NCBI RefSeq assembly: GCF_963259705.1
Contig: NC_081849.1
Coordinates: forward strand, 58,872,093-58,936,092
DNA from: Myotis daubentonii
Lineage: Eukaryota; Chordata; Mammalia; Chiroptera; Vespertilionidae
Reading direction: 5' to 3'
DNA: 64,000 nt
Within the stretch, counting starts at the first letter, position 1; every line of letters begins with the position of its first letter. The notes beneath the pieces are model-generated. The model was given only the letters and a program-made list of their open reading frames with translations. It was not told the origin of the DNA and searched no databases. Positions 1-11,130 of the stretch are shown one piece after another. Position numbers and translations under genes: made by a program.

Positions 1-306
1 TATACCTTATACAGAAGATGACAACCTCTCTGCACTACCTGACAAGCTAGCATCAGGGCATTCATACTGAGCAGAGTTTCAGAGATCATTAGGATACATG
101 CTGACATATTCTAGTGGAACTAGCCTGCCCTGGCAAAGGCTGGCAAAAAGAAACAAATAGAAAAAGGTTAGTGGAAGATGTCTATACGTGCTGAAGTTTT
201 ACACGAAATCCTGCCAAATATGTCATGTAGCCTAATTGTTATTATAGGCTACACTTTGAGGAAGCCCTGATTACATGTATCTGAGGCAGTTTGTCCACAT
301 TCTTTA

Positions 307-523
307 AAATATATATATATTTAGATTTCAGAGAGGAAGGAAGAGGGAGAGAGAGAGAGATAGAAACATCAATGATGAGAGAGAATCATTGATCAGCTGC
401 CTCCTGCACAGCCCCTATGGGGATTGAGCCTGCAACCCAGGCATGTGCCCTTAACCGGAATCGAACCTGCGACCCTTCAGTCCACAGGCCGACACTCTAT
501 CCACTGAGCCACACCAGCTAGGG
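307..523 (-). repeat. Ves SINE (tRNA-derived)
   Basis: Full-length copy in minus orientation. The 3' side (ttagatttcagagaggaagg, GA-rich) is at the left. The tRNA-like head with a B-box-like segment (ggaatcgaacc on the + strand) is at the right and ends agctagggc. A target duplication of about 11 nt, tccacattctt, lies at both ends (near 293 and 527). Confidence 0.93.
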
Positions 524-867
524 CACATCCACATTCTTATCGGAACCCTGAACTACTGATATGACTACATAGTTGACTGGACAATGTTAAAGCAGAAAAC
601 AGCACAGCAGGCAGCCTTTTCTGGTGGGCAGTCAGCAGGCCCCAACGGTCACAGAGGAAGGAGAAGGGATGATCAGAACATTTGTTTCTCCCCAGATCCA
701 GAATGTGAAGTGCATATGCCCTCATGCCAGTGGCTGTGGACAACCATTTTCTTGGTATAAAGAATTTAATTTCCATACAATCTGGCTCTGAGCAGTGCTG
801 GTGATGCCATGCCCCAAGTTGTAGCTGCTCTAACTATGCATAACTGAGATAGTAAAAGATGATTCCA

Positions 868-1115
868 GGATGTGAGGGCGATCTGGCTGCGACATCTGTC
901 ACCCCATTGATCGCCAGGGCTGATTCGGCTGATCTGGCTGGCTAGGCGGGTGTCCCCCTCCTCCCTCACCGATCCATGTGCGTCCCTCCCGAAGCTGCGC
1001 GCTCGGTCGAAGAGGACGACTTTCTCCCCCCCCCCGCCCAGGAGAGGACCGGTCTTCGGTCAAGGGTATATGAGTAGCTGCGCTCCCCTGCTAGAACCTC
1101 CAAACAAGCTCTCAA
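868..1115 (+). pseudogene. RN7SK-pseudogene: 7SK snRNA retropseudogene, 3' truncated, no A tail
   Basis: The sequence starts ggatgtgagggcgatctggc, the 5' end of 7SK RNA. It then follows 7SK through the 5' hairpin (gacatctgtcacc, gatcgccagggc), the segment ctgcgcgctcggtcgaagag, and the part ending aacaagctctcaa. That covers about the first 248 of roughly 330 nt. A C run near 1027-1036 replaces part of the normal sequence. Flanking copies of aaagatgattccag (about 855-868 and 1114-1127) look like a target-site duplication, so LINE-1 machinery probably inserted it. The 3' third of the RNA is missing and there is no poly(A). I see no upstream Pol III promoter elements, so it is very likely non-functional. 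Confidence 0.95.
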
Positions 1116-1680
1116 AGATGATTCCAGTTTTTATGCATTTTTTTCAAGTTTCAATTTTTAACTAAGTTGACACATACAAATTGGTGGTGAGATTGTGCCT
1201 ATGGCATTTTTTGTGTGTGTAAAAACCTGTATTTTTCCCCTCTGCTGCTTTGAGATCTCATTTCAGAGGAGCAACATGAACAGTTTTCAGTCACAGTTGG
1301 GATAGTTGTAAGTGGTCAAAATGGTGCATTCTTAGAATTTTTCCATCCATGGGGTTTGACAGTTGTTCATTCAAAACATTATTAAAATGGAAGGCTTCCT
1401 GTTTGCAAGTCAGCTGATAAAGTAGCAACCAAAGATTCCTGCTTTGGAACACAGGAGAATTCTTCTACTTACCTGTGCTGTAAATACCAGCATCGAAAGT
1501 GAAGGAGTAAGACACACTGCAATGCTACTCGATGACCCTCAGCACTCTGAATTACCTCTTTAACAGCTGTGGTATTTAAAAGAAAAGCATTTGTCACAGA
1601 AATTTAATTATAGCTGCACAGGTCTGTATGTTGCTTAAATAAATGTAATTATTATAAACATCTGTATGGTCTGAGATTTT

Positions 1681-1880
1681 TTTTTTAATATTTTTATTGA
1701 TTTTTTACAGAGAGGAAGGGAGAGAGATAGAGAGTTAGAAACATCGATCAGCTGCCTCCTGCACATCTCCTACTGGGGATGTGCCCGCAACCCAAGTACA
1801 TGCCCTTGACCGGAATCGAACCTGGGACCTTTCAGTCCGCAGGCCGACGCTCTATCCACTGAGCCAAACCGGTTTCGGCT
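1681..1880 (-). repeat. Ves SINE (tRNA-derived)
   Basis: Minus-strand copy: GA-rich tail at the left, tRNA-like head at the right (cgctctatccactgagcc, then aaaccggttt). The flanking duplication ggtctgagattttt occurs at about 1668-1680 and again from 1880. Confidence 0.93.
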
Positions 1881-4014
1881 GGTCTGAGATTTTTATTTTG
1901 AAATAGAAGCCTTTTGTTTCCCTGATTATTAAGAACTAAAAACTTTTCAAGAAAATTGTATTAGTTGATAATTGCTAAGCCAAAAACTATCAAAGAACAA
2001 CCTAAAGGACACTGAAGAAGGAATGAATAGGACTTTATAAAGTATTATTTAAAACTATTAATATCTAATATGGAAATGTTCTGAATGGAGATTTGGATTT
2101 AGGATAATTACATATACTATAACTTGTTGGCATGTATCTGAAATGTCGGACAAACTGGGTAAGTACAAATGAAGTTACGAGGTCTTGCGATCTGTTAAGA
2201 AAACATGATTCATTTCTAAGTAATGCTAACACTAATATTTGTTGTCATCAACTTCTTTCTAATTTATGTATCACTGGCCACCTGTTCAAAGTAATTTGTA
2301 AGGAATTTGCATGTTCCTAGACAAGAAATGTGTGAAAAGGGATGATTCCATTTCTTCACTGTTAAAATCGGTTGTTAATTTTTCCTGGTAAGTTGATTAT
2401 TTCTAATTATGATAATACAGCAGCTGCGGACAGTGCCCTTTCTTTCACATTCTGGGATATGAAAGGGACTGTAATGTGTTAAAACTCGGTCCTGGTATTG
2501 TGTTACTATTATTGCTCCTGGGGAGGCCTATTAGCCTGTCACAGAAGACATAAGAAAAATCCATCATTCCTTTTGGAATACGATGAGTCTTTGTCACCCA
2601 CAGTGCAATTAATGTTAAAAATAGAAAGAATGGCTATGATATGATTATGATTAGCCAGAGATGAGCTATTGTCCAAGGAGCAGGCACTAATCCAGCAGGC
2701 CAAAGATGACCTATACAGCACCATCAGTTTGCTGATTGCCATTTCTCTCCGAGTTTGATGAAATATTCATGCCTTCGCTCTCCTCTCTGCAAGCACTATT
2801 GATTTCTTGTATAAACGCTGCTATATTTAGTCTAGACAAATGGAATGTGGATTGCTGCTGAATAAATTGGATGAAAGACTGGGATCTTGCCTGCCGCTTT
2901 CTCTCAGTCTTGGGCAATTATTTATAATCAAGAGCAGTTTTTGTAAGTTGAGGGTGATTTTTCACAATTTAGTGATTAGTCTCTGAACAAAGGCAAGCAG
3001 TTAGACACAATCATTTCTGTTGGGATAGTAGGTTAAGAAGTCAAATTACCCTTTGAGGTTTACAATAGCTGTTTTAGAGTTCTGGGACATTTTTCCCTTA
3101 TCTTTTTTGTTGGGGGGGGGATTCTTTTAGGGGTTCGATGTTTACAGTTCATAGGTAATAAGAATCCCAGAAAGAAGAGATTGCAGAGTCTCTTGAAATT
3201 TTTCATTTGCTGTATAGGGTTAAATTCTGATTTTTGTTTATTGGCATTTTCATGGAAAAACTGGAGGCTGCAGTTTGGCCTTTTTTTAATGTAAAAATGA
3301 AATATATCATTAACAGCCTTTGCTTTGGGTTGGAATTGTGCCAGCTCTATAAATTAATGTTCCAAATCTCACGTAACTCCAGGCCTTCAAGGAAAGTTCT
3401 ACATTGGACTCTGCAACTAGAGATCTTATGGGCCGTCATCTTCATTTAGTTTGAAACTTGGCTCAATTTTAATAGCTTTCGTTTCACAGAGATCATGATT
3501 TAAAAGACATTGTCTACCAAACCATGGTATATTAATAAGTTGTTTGCCATTTTCATTAAAGCGGTGTCACCATCCACAAAGACTTCTGATCGATACATTG
3601 GGGGGAAAATAACCAGGGTTTGCAATCTGAGACTGACACCGACCCCGCTCCCACCCCCACTCACAGGTGCACACACAGTCCTGTGAACACACACAATTCA
3701 AAAGATACGCAAGGTCGTGAATGTTTCATTCGATTTGCAGCTTAACTGCTTGCTATAGATGGGATTTCTATTAGGCTTTCCTGACTCTCTGAAAATAGCT
3801 CTTAAGTTGCATGGAGTATTAACTTTGTGGTCCCCAACCTGGAATCTGGAAATCTAACTTACCTCCAGTAGTGGTCAGAGCATTAGATGCCATTTTGGAA
3901 AAACATAGAAAAGTAGAATGGGGAAAAGTATTCATATTTTCACCCCTACTCCAACGATCTTCTGCACTGTATTTCACCAGTCTTTGCTGTTAAAATTCAG
4001 AGAGTCATATCATT

Positions 4015-4125
4015 AAAACCCCAGTAGATGTGATATGCTCTGTGAGGGCTGGGATTTTTGTCTTTTTTGTTTAACTAGTAAACTCCAACATCTGCAATCA
4101 TGCCTGGCAACTTAAAGTTCTCATA
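4015..4125 (+). repeat. L2 LINE 3' fragment
   Basis: Resembles the LINE-2 3' end (tgtgagggctgggatttttg, then catgcctggcaac and ctcataaatgta). It is a short, diverged, mammal-wide repeat. Confidence 0.6.
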
Positions 4126-4899
4126 AATGTATATTGACTAAATTAAATTATATTTATGTAGTTTAAAGAGATATCATAGGGTTTACTTCACTTTTATTAG
4201 TTTTTTTCATTTAATGCTGTAACAACATTTTTCATGTTCCCATAAACATTTTTAATGATTGCATGTTTTTACACCTAATGGACATGACATATTTTCCTTG
4301 GACGTTTCCTTGTAGTTGGTGATTTCAATGAAAACAATAGCACTTCAGTAAATAGCATCGAACTGTTTCTTCCTGTTAGTATTATCTTCTTAAGGTAGAT
4401 TTCTAGAGTTGGCAAACCTGAATCAAATGGCAGAAATATTTAATGCCTCTTAATATATATTAAAAAATTGTTTTTCAGAAGTTTTAAACCAATTAGCAGT
4501 GTCTTTTGTGATTTATAGTTGTCTACTTTGTCGTATGCTTACAATGGGACAGAACACACACATATACATCAACCATATATCTGATATTTAATAATTAGAA
4601 AATGATGCCTTATTTTGACCTAAAAGTTGCCTTGCTTTTCTAGTGAAGGTAAAATTTTTGAGTTGCTTATCTATTTTCTTTTGTCATTTCCTAGAAGTTT
4701 TAGTGTTTTTATTTTCTAATATGTAACATATACAATTTTATTTTCATACTTGCTCCTAATACTTTTGTTTTGTGACTACACAGTGTTGATGGTTTATTGT
4801 ACTATACAGGAAATTACTATTTTTCTGTAAATAAAGAAACCAAAAGCATTTATTGAGGAATGTGTAATGTTGTCTTTTAGTGAATTATTCAATTTAATC

Positions 4900-5045
4900 C
4901 TTTTAACAACTCTGTGTTGTTACTCTTTGCTATAATTATCTGCATTGTACATATGAGGAAACTGAGGCCTAGAGAACTTAAATAGCATGCTCATGGTCAC
5001 AGTTAGAAGGATGGGAACAGGAATTTAGATTTTAGATCAGAGGTT
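4900..5045 (-). repeat. MIR SINE fragment
   Basis: Antisense MIR core: atgaggaaactgaggcctag followed by catgctcatggtcacagtta. Diverged, with no visible target duplication. Confidence 0.8.
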
Positions 5046-5135
5046 GAAAATAAGCGGCCTGCATGTCAAAGTTTACTTATAGAAGCTTTTTTGTTTTCTT
5101 GTTCCCATAGTGTTAAAATATTTTAAGTTAGTTAT

Positions 5136-5373
5136 TCATTTATTTATTTATTTATTTTAAATATATTTTTTATTGATTTCAGAGAGGAAGGGAGAGGGAG
5201 AGAAAGAGATAGAAACATCAATGATGAGAGAGATTCATTAATCGGCTGCCTTCTGCATGCTCCCTACTAAGGATCAAGTCCGCAACCCAGGCATGTGTCC
5301 TTGATTGGAATCAAACCTGGGACCCTTCAGTCCCCAGGCCAATGCTCTATCCACTGAGCCAAACCAGCTCGGG
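5136..5373 (-). repeat. Ves SINE (tRNA-derived)
   Basis: Minus-strand copy. Its tail region is an AT-rich (ttta)n stretch followed by ttgatttcagagaggaaggg. The tRNA-like head ends aaaccagctcggg near 5373. It has several substitutions (gattggaatcaaacctggg), so it is older than the copy at 307-523. Confidence 0.9.
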
Positions 5374-5943
5374 ATAAGTTATTTTTAATTGTCTTCTCTC
5401 TACTCTGGATATGTATTTTCTGTCTTTCTTTTTTTCTACCAGTAATTACTTGGGTCTCAGTAGTGGCTGACCACTTTAGCAAGGACATGCAGTTCAGTTG
5501 GCCTACATTCTCCCTCCAAAATCCCTATTATCTTTATCTAAATCTGTTTTATTCAACTACATACTTTTCTTGATTCCTGTGGCCAAAGGTCATATTCAAA
5601 ATATTTAACAACCAGTTTGGCATATACACTGACTAATCAGGATGGATGCCAGCCATGAACAGCTGACATATCTGCATATCTACCCTGTCTGTGAGCTCTT
5701 GCGCTTATCCCACTCCTGGAAAGTTATCTCTTAGAAGTCATGCTAAGAATTTTATACACATTATCTAACTTAATTTTTATAAATTTAAATAGCTATAGTT
5801 ATTTTCAGATTATTCAATCTTTCTTCATTCTGTTACTTGATTGAATATTTGTTCTAAGCATCCTAAAATTTTTTATGCCTTGTTTAGTTTAGAAATTAGG
5901 TGATTGCTATACAGATCATTACCATTTAAAAACCAGCACAGAG

Positions 5944-6095
5944 CCCAGCCAGTGTGTCTCAGTGGTTGAGCGTCGACCTATGAACCAGGAGGTCACGGTT
6001 CAAATCCCGGTCAGGGCACATGCCCAGATTGTGGGCTTGATCCCCAAGTGGAGTGTGAAAGAGGCAGCAGATCAATAATTATCTCTCATCATTGA

Positions 6096-6150
<55 letters not shown>

Positions 6151-6196
6151 TCCCTTCCTCTCTGAAACCAATAAAAATATATTTTTAAAAATAAAT
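5944..6196 (+). repeat. Ves SINE with expanded (TC)n
   Basis: Plus-strand copy that starts cccagccagtgtgtctcagt and ends accaataaaaatat plus an A-rich tail. It is flanked by an approximately 14-bp duplication, aaacc/tagcacagag (5929-5943 and about 6198-6212). The normal short pyrimidine stretch has grown to a (TC)n run at about 6101-6147. Confidence 0.93.
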
Positions 6197-6798
6197 AAAA
6201 ACTAGCACAGAGAAGCTGGGCAGCCTCATATCTTTATGGCTGGTCTTGGCTTCCTTGCCAAGGTTGATCAACTAATCTGCTCACCATTTCCCACATTTCA
6301 GCTTGCAGATTTGTGTTTTTCTTTGATGGATCCAATAGCCCAACAGTATGTAAAAAGCTTTAACTTAGAATGTATCTTCAGACTCTTGTTACAAACAAAT
6401 GTGTTTGCAAGCATTCAGACTTAGTTGTGTTAGAAGTTCTCTATTAAAACATGACTTCCTTTCCTCAGCAGAGACGCATTTTTGGTCCTAAATTAACTTG
6501 ACCTTTGTAAGTGATCCAGTAGAATATGTTTTATGAACGACTTTGATGCCTTTAAATAATTGGAATCATCTCTTTGAAAAGGGTAAATGCGGACGATTCA
6601 AGGCAGAGTACCAATTGCTGGGGGGAAATTAGCATATGGTACATTTTATCAAAATTGATATACGAAAGACCTGTTATCATCACTGGGGGGAAAAAGGACT
6701 AGATTTGCTGGTGTAAAATTTGTTGCATGCATATAGTGTCTTCCTTTTTGTCTGTGTTCAGCATGGATTTGGACAAGGACACATCTCTTATCATCCTT

Positions 6799-6819
6799 CC
6801 CCCCCCCCCCCCCCCCCCC
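6799..6819 (+). repeat. C21 homopolymer in the exon 3 polypyrimidine tract
   Basis: Twenty-one consecutive C lie 10 bases before the exon 3 acceptor, and only gtttctccag separates them from the exon. Such a run is likely to vary in length between individuals and to be error-prone in sequencing. Confidence 0.9.
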
Positions 6820-6829
6820 GTTTCTCCAG

Positions 6830-7071
6830 TGGATGTAAAGTCGGAGGTTCCTGTGGGCCTGGAGCCCATCTCCCCTTTGGACCTACGGACGGACCTCAGG
6901 ATGATGGTGCCCGTGGTGGACCCTGTCGTCCGGGAGAAGCAGCTGCAGCAGGAGCTACTCCTCATCCAGCAACAGCAGCAGATCCAGAAGCAGCTCCTGA
7001 TTGCCGAGTTTCAGAAGCAGCACGAGAACTTGACACGGCAGCACCAGGCGCAGCTTCAGGAGCACATCAAG
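6830..7071 (+). CDS. HDAC9: HDAC9 exon 3: CtBP motif and start of Gln-rich domain
   Basis: 242 nt, entering with two bases of a Val codon after tttctccag and ending on a full codon (CACATCAAG) before the donor gtagca. It encodes about residues 8-88, [12 protein letters not shown] through QLQEHIK. Visible landmarks: EPISPLDLR, with a conserved Ser-Pro (about S22) and the PLDLR type motif known to bind CtBP in HDAC9/MITR; then [19 protein letters not shown], the start of the long glutamine-rich helix by which class IIa HDACs oligomerise. The only difference from the human sequence as I remember it is Val in place of the third Met of RMMMP. The frame stays open in the intron to a stop at 7300-7302, but no homology continues past the donor. 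Confidence 0.98.
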
Positions 7072-9082
7072 GTAGCAGATGTGTCCCTGCCTCTGACCTT
7101 TGCACTCAGGGGGCCTTGGGCGGAAGACGGAGATCCGAGGGGAAGGTTCCCTGTTGTTTACACATGCAAGTATGGCTTGGTTGCACTGGGGGAAACCTTG
7201 GTAAGTGCTAGGAAGGCTGACTACACACCTGCTTTGCTTCTTGAAGGGGCCTCTGTCACTCTTTATCCTTTAGTTTACAGCGTCAGTAGTAGGGAAGAGT
7301 AGCCTCCCACGCTTTTAAAAGATTCTCTATTGCATGATTTTGTTCATTTGCCCCATCTGTTCTCCACCAGTAAGAATCATTAGCCTCAGAAGGCTCATTT
7401 AAATATCTATAAAGAATCTGCTTATATTGTTGATCAGAAAGGATAACTCAGTCACTTATTTCCCCCCTCATGTTTCTTATGAAAAAGACCTCATACTGGA
7501 TACGTTAGAAACAATCACATAAAAAGCTTGAGAGAATTATTTGAAGAAACTGATACAGATATTTTCAGTATTTTTATGTGAGTCTAATGGACTACAGATT
7601 ATAATTTATTGAAAGAATGTCAGCAGTTGTAGACAATTTCAGACTCAAGTTGTTTATATTCTTCTAAGAGGAGAAATAGGTCCATGTCCCAGAATTTTTT
7701 ATGATGGGTTATTTTCTTGTCAGGTCATTTTAAATGTCTATGTACCTATTTCTTCCCTTTTATCTTCAGAAGTAAGTATTAGTTTAGCTTTGTCTATAAA
7801 ATGTTTTTCAACTTTTTGACAAAGACATATTAAAAAACTTATTTTGGTCTGATTGAATAGATGTCTAGTTTGAATGTATTATGACAAAACTCTACAGCAG
7901 CAAATATTTATAATAAAATATTTATGTTATGTTCAATTCCTTCAAAATGACTTAAATATGTTATTTTATTAATATGATAAATTATATTATAGATGCTTGA
8001 TCTATTACTCACATATCAAATGACAACACATTTATATGGAGTTAATATAGATAACTACATTAATATTATACCATATTACCACACTAATATTACAGTGTCT
8101 GGGAAGGTAAAAATGATCTCTTCTTTCCAATGTCCCTTATTTTATAGGATATTTCCTTAGACTGAAAGGTCTATTTTATTTTCCAAAATAACATTCTTCA
8201 ACACCTAATATAAACCATAATAAAATTTTTATTTTATCCGTGAACTTTACCAAATGAACTCTTGCAATTTATTGATCTACAGGATACCTTAAGAATAAGA
8301 CGGAGCCATGTGGAATCAGTCATACATGGCTATATTTTGTAATAATAGGACCTTCATTTAGTTTATAGACTTATTTTTGAATGATTCTGAAGCATTATTT
8401 TTTGACCTTTGAAATAATAATAGGAAAATTGATGTTTAGATCTTCTTCTTCATTTGAGGCAAGTTCAGATGGCAATGATGATGAGTGAAATTTATGTCTT
8501 TCACCATAGTTTAAGGTTTAGGTAACTGCGTGGTTCATTCTGCTCTAGTAGGTGAGTCATGTTGCCTTACGTACAGGGCAATACTGATACGTCCCCACCT
8601 ACTTCATTTACTTCTTTTCATTCACGTGTGATGTATTTTTTAATTTTAAACATGAATATAACATTTTAAATGAACTTATTGTTTCAGTTTACTGAAAAAT
8701 TAATGGTAGAAAGTAGGTAATTAATTGTTACTTTGGCCCAAGCAAAGTAACATGGTAGGTTTACTGACACCTGGAAAATATTAGAAAGAGGAGGCTCTTG
8801 AGAGAAAAAGTGACCCTGAGGTTGCTAAAGGGAAATTTAACTTTAAAAATGATTTTCCAAGACAGTAAGTTTTTTTTCTCAGAAACTGAAGACAGACATA
8901 AGATTTTAAGAAGTTTAACAAGTATTTTGCTTTTCAAAATTGTTATTGTTTTCCATTTATTTATGGGTAAAGCTAAAAGTTGATGATTTTAGCATTCATT
9001 TTGATTTTATTTTTAATGAGGAAGACAATTCATGAGGCTTTATTTACGTTAGCACTTTAAATCCTTGGCTTCTATTATAAAC

Positions 9083-9200
9083 ATCTGCTGAGTTAGATGC
9101 TATTATCCCATTTTCCCACCCAGTAAACTGAGGCAGAGAGAAATACTCTAACCTGCCCAGGACCACACAGAGAGTGGCTGGTGGTTCCAGTATTTGTAGT
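9083..9200 (-). repeat. MIR SINE fragment
   Basis: Antisense MIR core (cagtaaactgaggcagagag, then cctgcccaggaccacacaga). Diverged. Confidence 0.8.
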
Positions 9201-9844
9201 CCTACCTTGTTTGTCTCCGAAGCTATCCCAATCGTGCCTGTCCCCTGGACCAAAACATCTGAAAATGGAGGAGTGACATTTTATTTCTATTTTTTCCAGC
9301 CCTCTTCCTATAGTCTTCAATAATAAATGGTGGCTATGGAAATTAAATTTAGAGCCTTTCTAGATTCCTAAGATAGATTAAATTTAAATTTCATTGGGGT
9401 TTGGGTGAGGAATTGAATCCATTTAACCAATCCTAATATCTGTACAGAATTAAAATTCAAGGCAGACTTTAAGCAAAGATCTGAATTTTTCTATTACAAT
9501 GGAATATCTAAAAACATCCAATAAAGGACTGGTGTAGCAAAGCCAAAATGACAAAGATTTAATATAAAGAGTACCCAGAAATGCTTCTAACCCTATCTTT
9601 CTGGTAGGGATGACGCTATCATAGTTAACACATTGCCTAACGCTGATACCATTCCACAGTGCTTTTTATTTTTATTCTGTTACTTTGTATCATACATTTC
9701 ATACCTTTGGGTCACAACCTAATATAAACAGCATATTGACTAAATTCATTGGTATTGAGAGTTAAAAATAGGAATAATAATTAAAAGTAGTATGGTTCAA
9801 ACTTAACAAACTAAATTTCATGTATGTTTTGGGCATGATGTGTG

Positions 9845-9945
9845 AGGGCAATTATTTCTCTGTCTTATATATGAGGAACCAAGGCTCTCTGTAGTTTAGT
9901 AACTTGCCTAGATCACAGATCTGGTAATGTCAGAATCTAAGTAGA
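9845..9945 (-). repeat. MIR SINE fragment
   Basis: Antisense MIR core, more worn: atatgaggaaccaaggctct, then agtaacttgcctagatcaca. Confidence 0.6.
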
Positions 9946-10598
9946 ATTCACAGTCTTTACTTATTCCTCAGTGGGCATGTTTCCTATTATTCATAGATAT
10001 CAAATTCTCACTCTGAGTGCAAGCTGGCATCTTAAAACAGTTATTAAGAATGCTTCCTATTCATGTTATTCATTGTTTGGAAATGAAATCAAGCGATGCA
10101 GACAAGCAAACTACAGTGCATCAAAGTGCAGTTTAATGGAAGTGATCTTAATCAGTCTGTCTCTCATCTGAAGGATTTTGTGTGTTTGGACTTCTTCTGT
10201 TTTGAGAAAAGAGCCTACTATGGATAATAGATTGCATTAATCTATAGAGAATCTTCTCCGTGAGGCTTTGCAATTCTTAACCCTTATTCTATTTCAGGTA
10301 TACCTCCCCAAAATTAACTTGTTTCTCATCATTCTATTCAGTTAATACTCATTCTATTTCTTGGGATAGGAATTGAAGATTGCAGTTGTTTATTTGTAAT
10401 GGGGGAGAAGTGGTAAAGTAGACAGTTCCTGCCTTTGCCTGGTTTATATATTTCAGATGACAAAGAAAGCTACTCAGGGAACTAAAGATCTGGGTGAATT
10501 TGGTAATGATTTTTGACAGGTCATGAAGCTCCCTGAAAACGACCTTATTGATGATGTTAAGACCATCTGTGGCATTCTGTGCTTGCCTTTATTTAGAC

Positions 10599-10814
10599 CA
10601 GGGGTGGGCAAACTTTTTGACTCGAGGGCCACAATGGGTTCTTAAACTGGACCAGAGGGCTGGAACAAAAGCATGGATGGAGTGTTTGTGTGAACTAATA
10701 TAAATTCAAAGTAAACATCATTACATAAAAGGGTACGGTCTTTTTTTTTTTTTTAGTTTTATTCATTTCAAACGGGCTGGATCCGGCCCACAGGCCGTAG
10801 TTTGCCCACGTCTG
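10599..10814. mobile_element. Non-autonomous hAT element, family A copy 1
   Basis: 216 bp with terminal inverted repeats: left caggggtgggcaaact, right agtttgcccacgtctg. The 8-bp duplications are atttagac (10591-10598) and ctttagac (10815-10822), typical of hAT transposition. There is no coding capacity. The interior is nearly identical to the copy at 28209-28423 in the same orientation, including a T run before agttttattcatttca. Confidence 0.92.
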
Positions 10815-10979
10815 CTTTAGACTGTAATAATTTATAAAAAAAAAATAATAAAAAAAATGGGTAAACATGTCAGCAAAATCCAAGCAAGTTCTAAAAGCTC
10901 ACAGCATTTCGATTTTGGTCGGTGATGACAATGAAGCTTAAAGAAAGTGCACACTCTCATGTCTTTCTCTTCTCGTAAG

Positions 10980-11130
10980 TTGCAACAGGAACTTCTAGCC
11001 ATAAAACAGCAACAAGAACTCCTAGAAAAGGAGCAGAAACTGGAGCAACAGAGGCAAGAACAGGAAGTAGAGAGGCACCGCAGAGAACAGCAGCTTCCTC
11101 CTCTCAGAGGCAAAGAGAGAGGACGAGAAA
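10980..11130 (+). CDS. HDAC9: HDAC9 exon 4: Gln-rich helix, tandem acceptor
   Basis: 151 nt from TTGCAACAG to GGACGAGAAA before the donor gtaaga. It encodes [17 protein letters not shown] and then a highly charged Gln/Glu/Arg stretch, ending RGKERGRE plus the first base of an Arg codon. This completes the oligomerisation helix, which is predicted to be a long coiled coil. Two acceptors are possible, tcgtaag at 10979 and caacag at 10988. Use of the second drops Leu-Gln-Gln and joins HIK directly to ELLAIK, and as I recall both forms occur among mammalian HDAC9 isoforms. The upstream one has a poor pyrimidine tract. An antisense frame across the exon is a shadow of this repetitive coding sequence. 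Confidence 0.97.

Larger units (their letters stand above)
1..6829 (+). other. HDAC9: HDAC9 intron 2 (3' part)
   Basis: No coding exon seen. Contains four Ves SINEs (307-523, 1681-1880, 5136-5373, 5944-6196), a 7SK retropseudogene (868-1115), MIR and L2 fragments near 4015-5045, and a run of nine or more G near 3112. The stretch 2640-2940 carries no repeat that I recognise and may be conserved non-coding DNA. The intron ends with a C-homopolymer tract and tttctccag. Confidence 0.9.
7072..10979 (+). other. HDAC9: HDAC9 intron 3
   Basis: About 3.9 kb of AT-rich intron. It contains two MIR fragments near 9083-9200 and 9845-9945 and a hAT miniature element at 10599-10814. I see no exon or RNA gene in it. 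It ends tcttctcgtaag, an acceptor with a weak pyrimidine tract. Confidence 0.9.

Noticed and set aside
307..523. tRNA-like segments in this and the other SINEs, considered as tRNA genes.
   Set aside because: They sit at the heads of dispersed SINEs with tails and target duplications and cannot form an intact tRNA cloverleaf by eye.
3100..3125. A run of nine or more G, considered as a quadruplex site.
   Set aside because: There is only one G run without the three further runs nearby that a quadruplex needs.
1..6829. Search for the first coding exon (MHSMISS).
   Set aside because: No matching sequence with a donor was seen, so it lies upstream.
6720..7211. A 163-codon plus-strand frame across exon 3.
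   Set aside because: It is the +1 shadow of the exon 3 frame, kept open by the C tract and GC-rich coding sequence. It has no domain.
7072..7302. Open frame continuing about 76 codons past the exon 3 donor.
   Set aside because: The HDAC9 protein match stops exactly at the donor and resumes in exon 4. The tail resembles nothing and is explained by chance.
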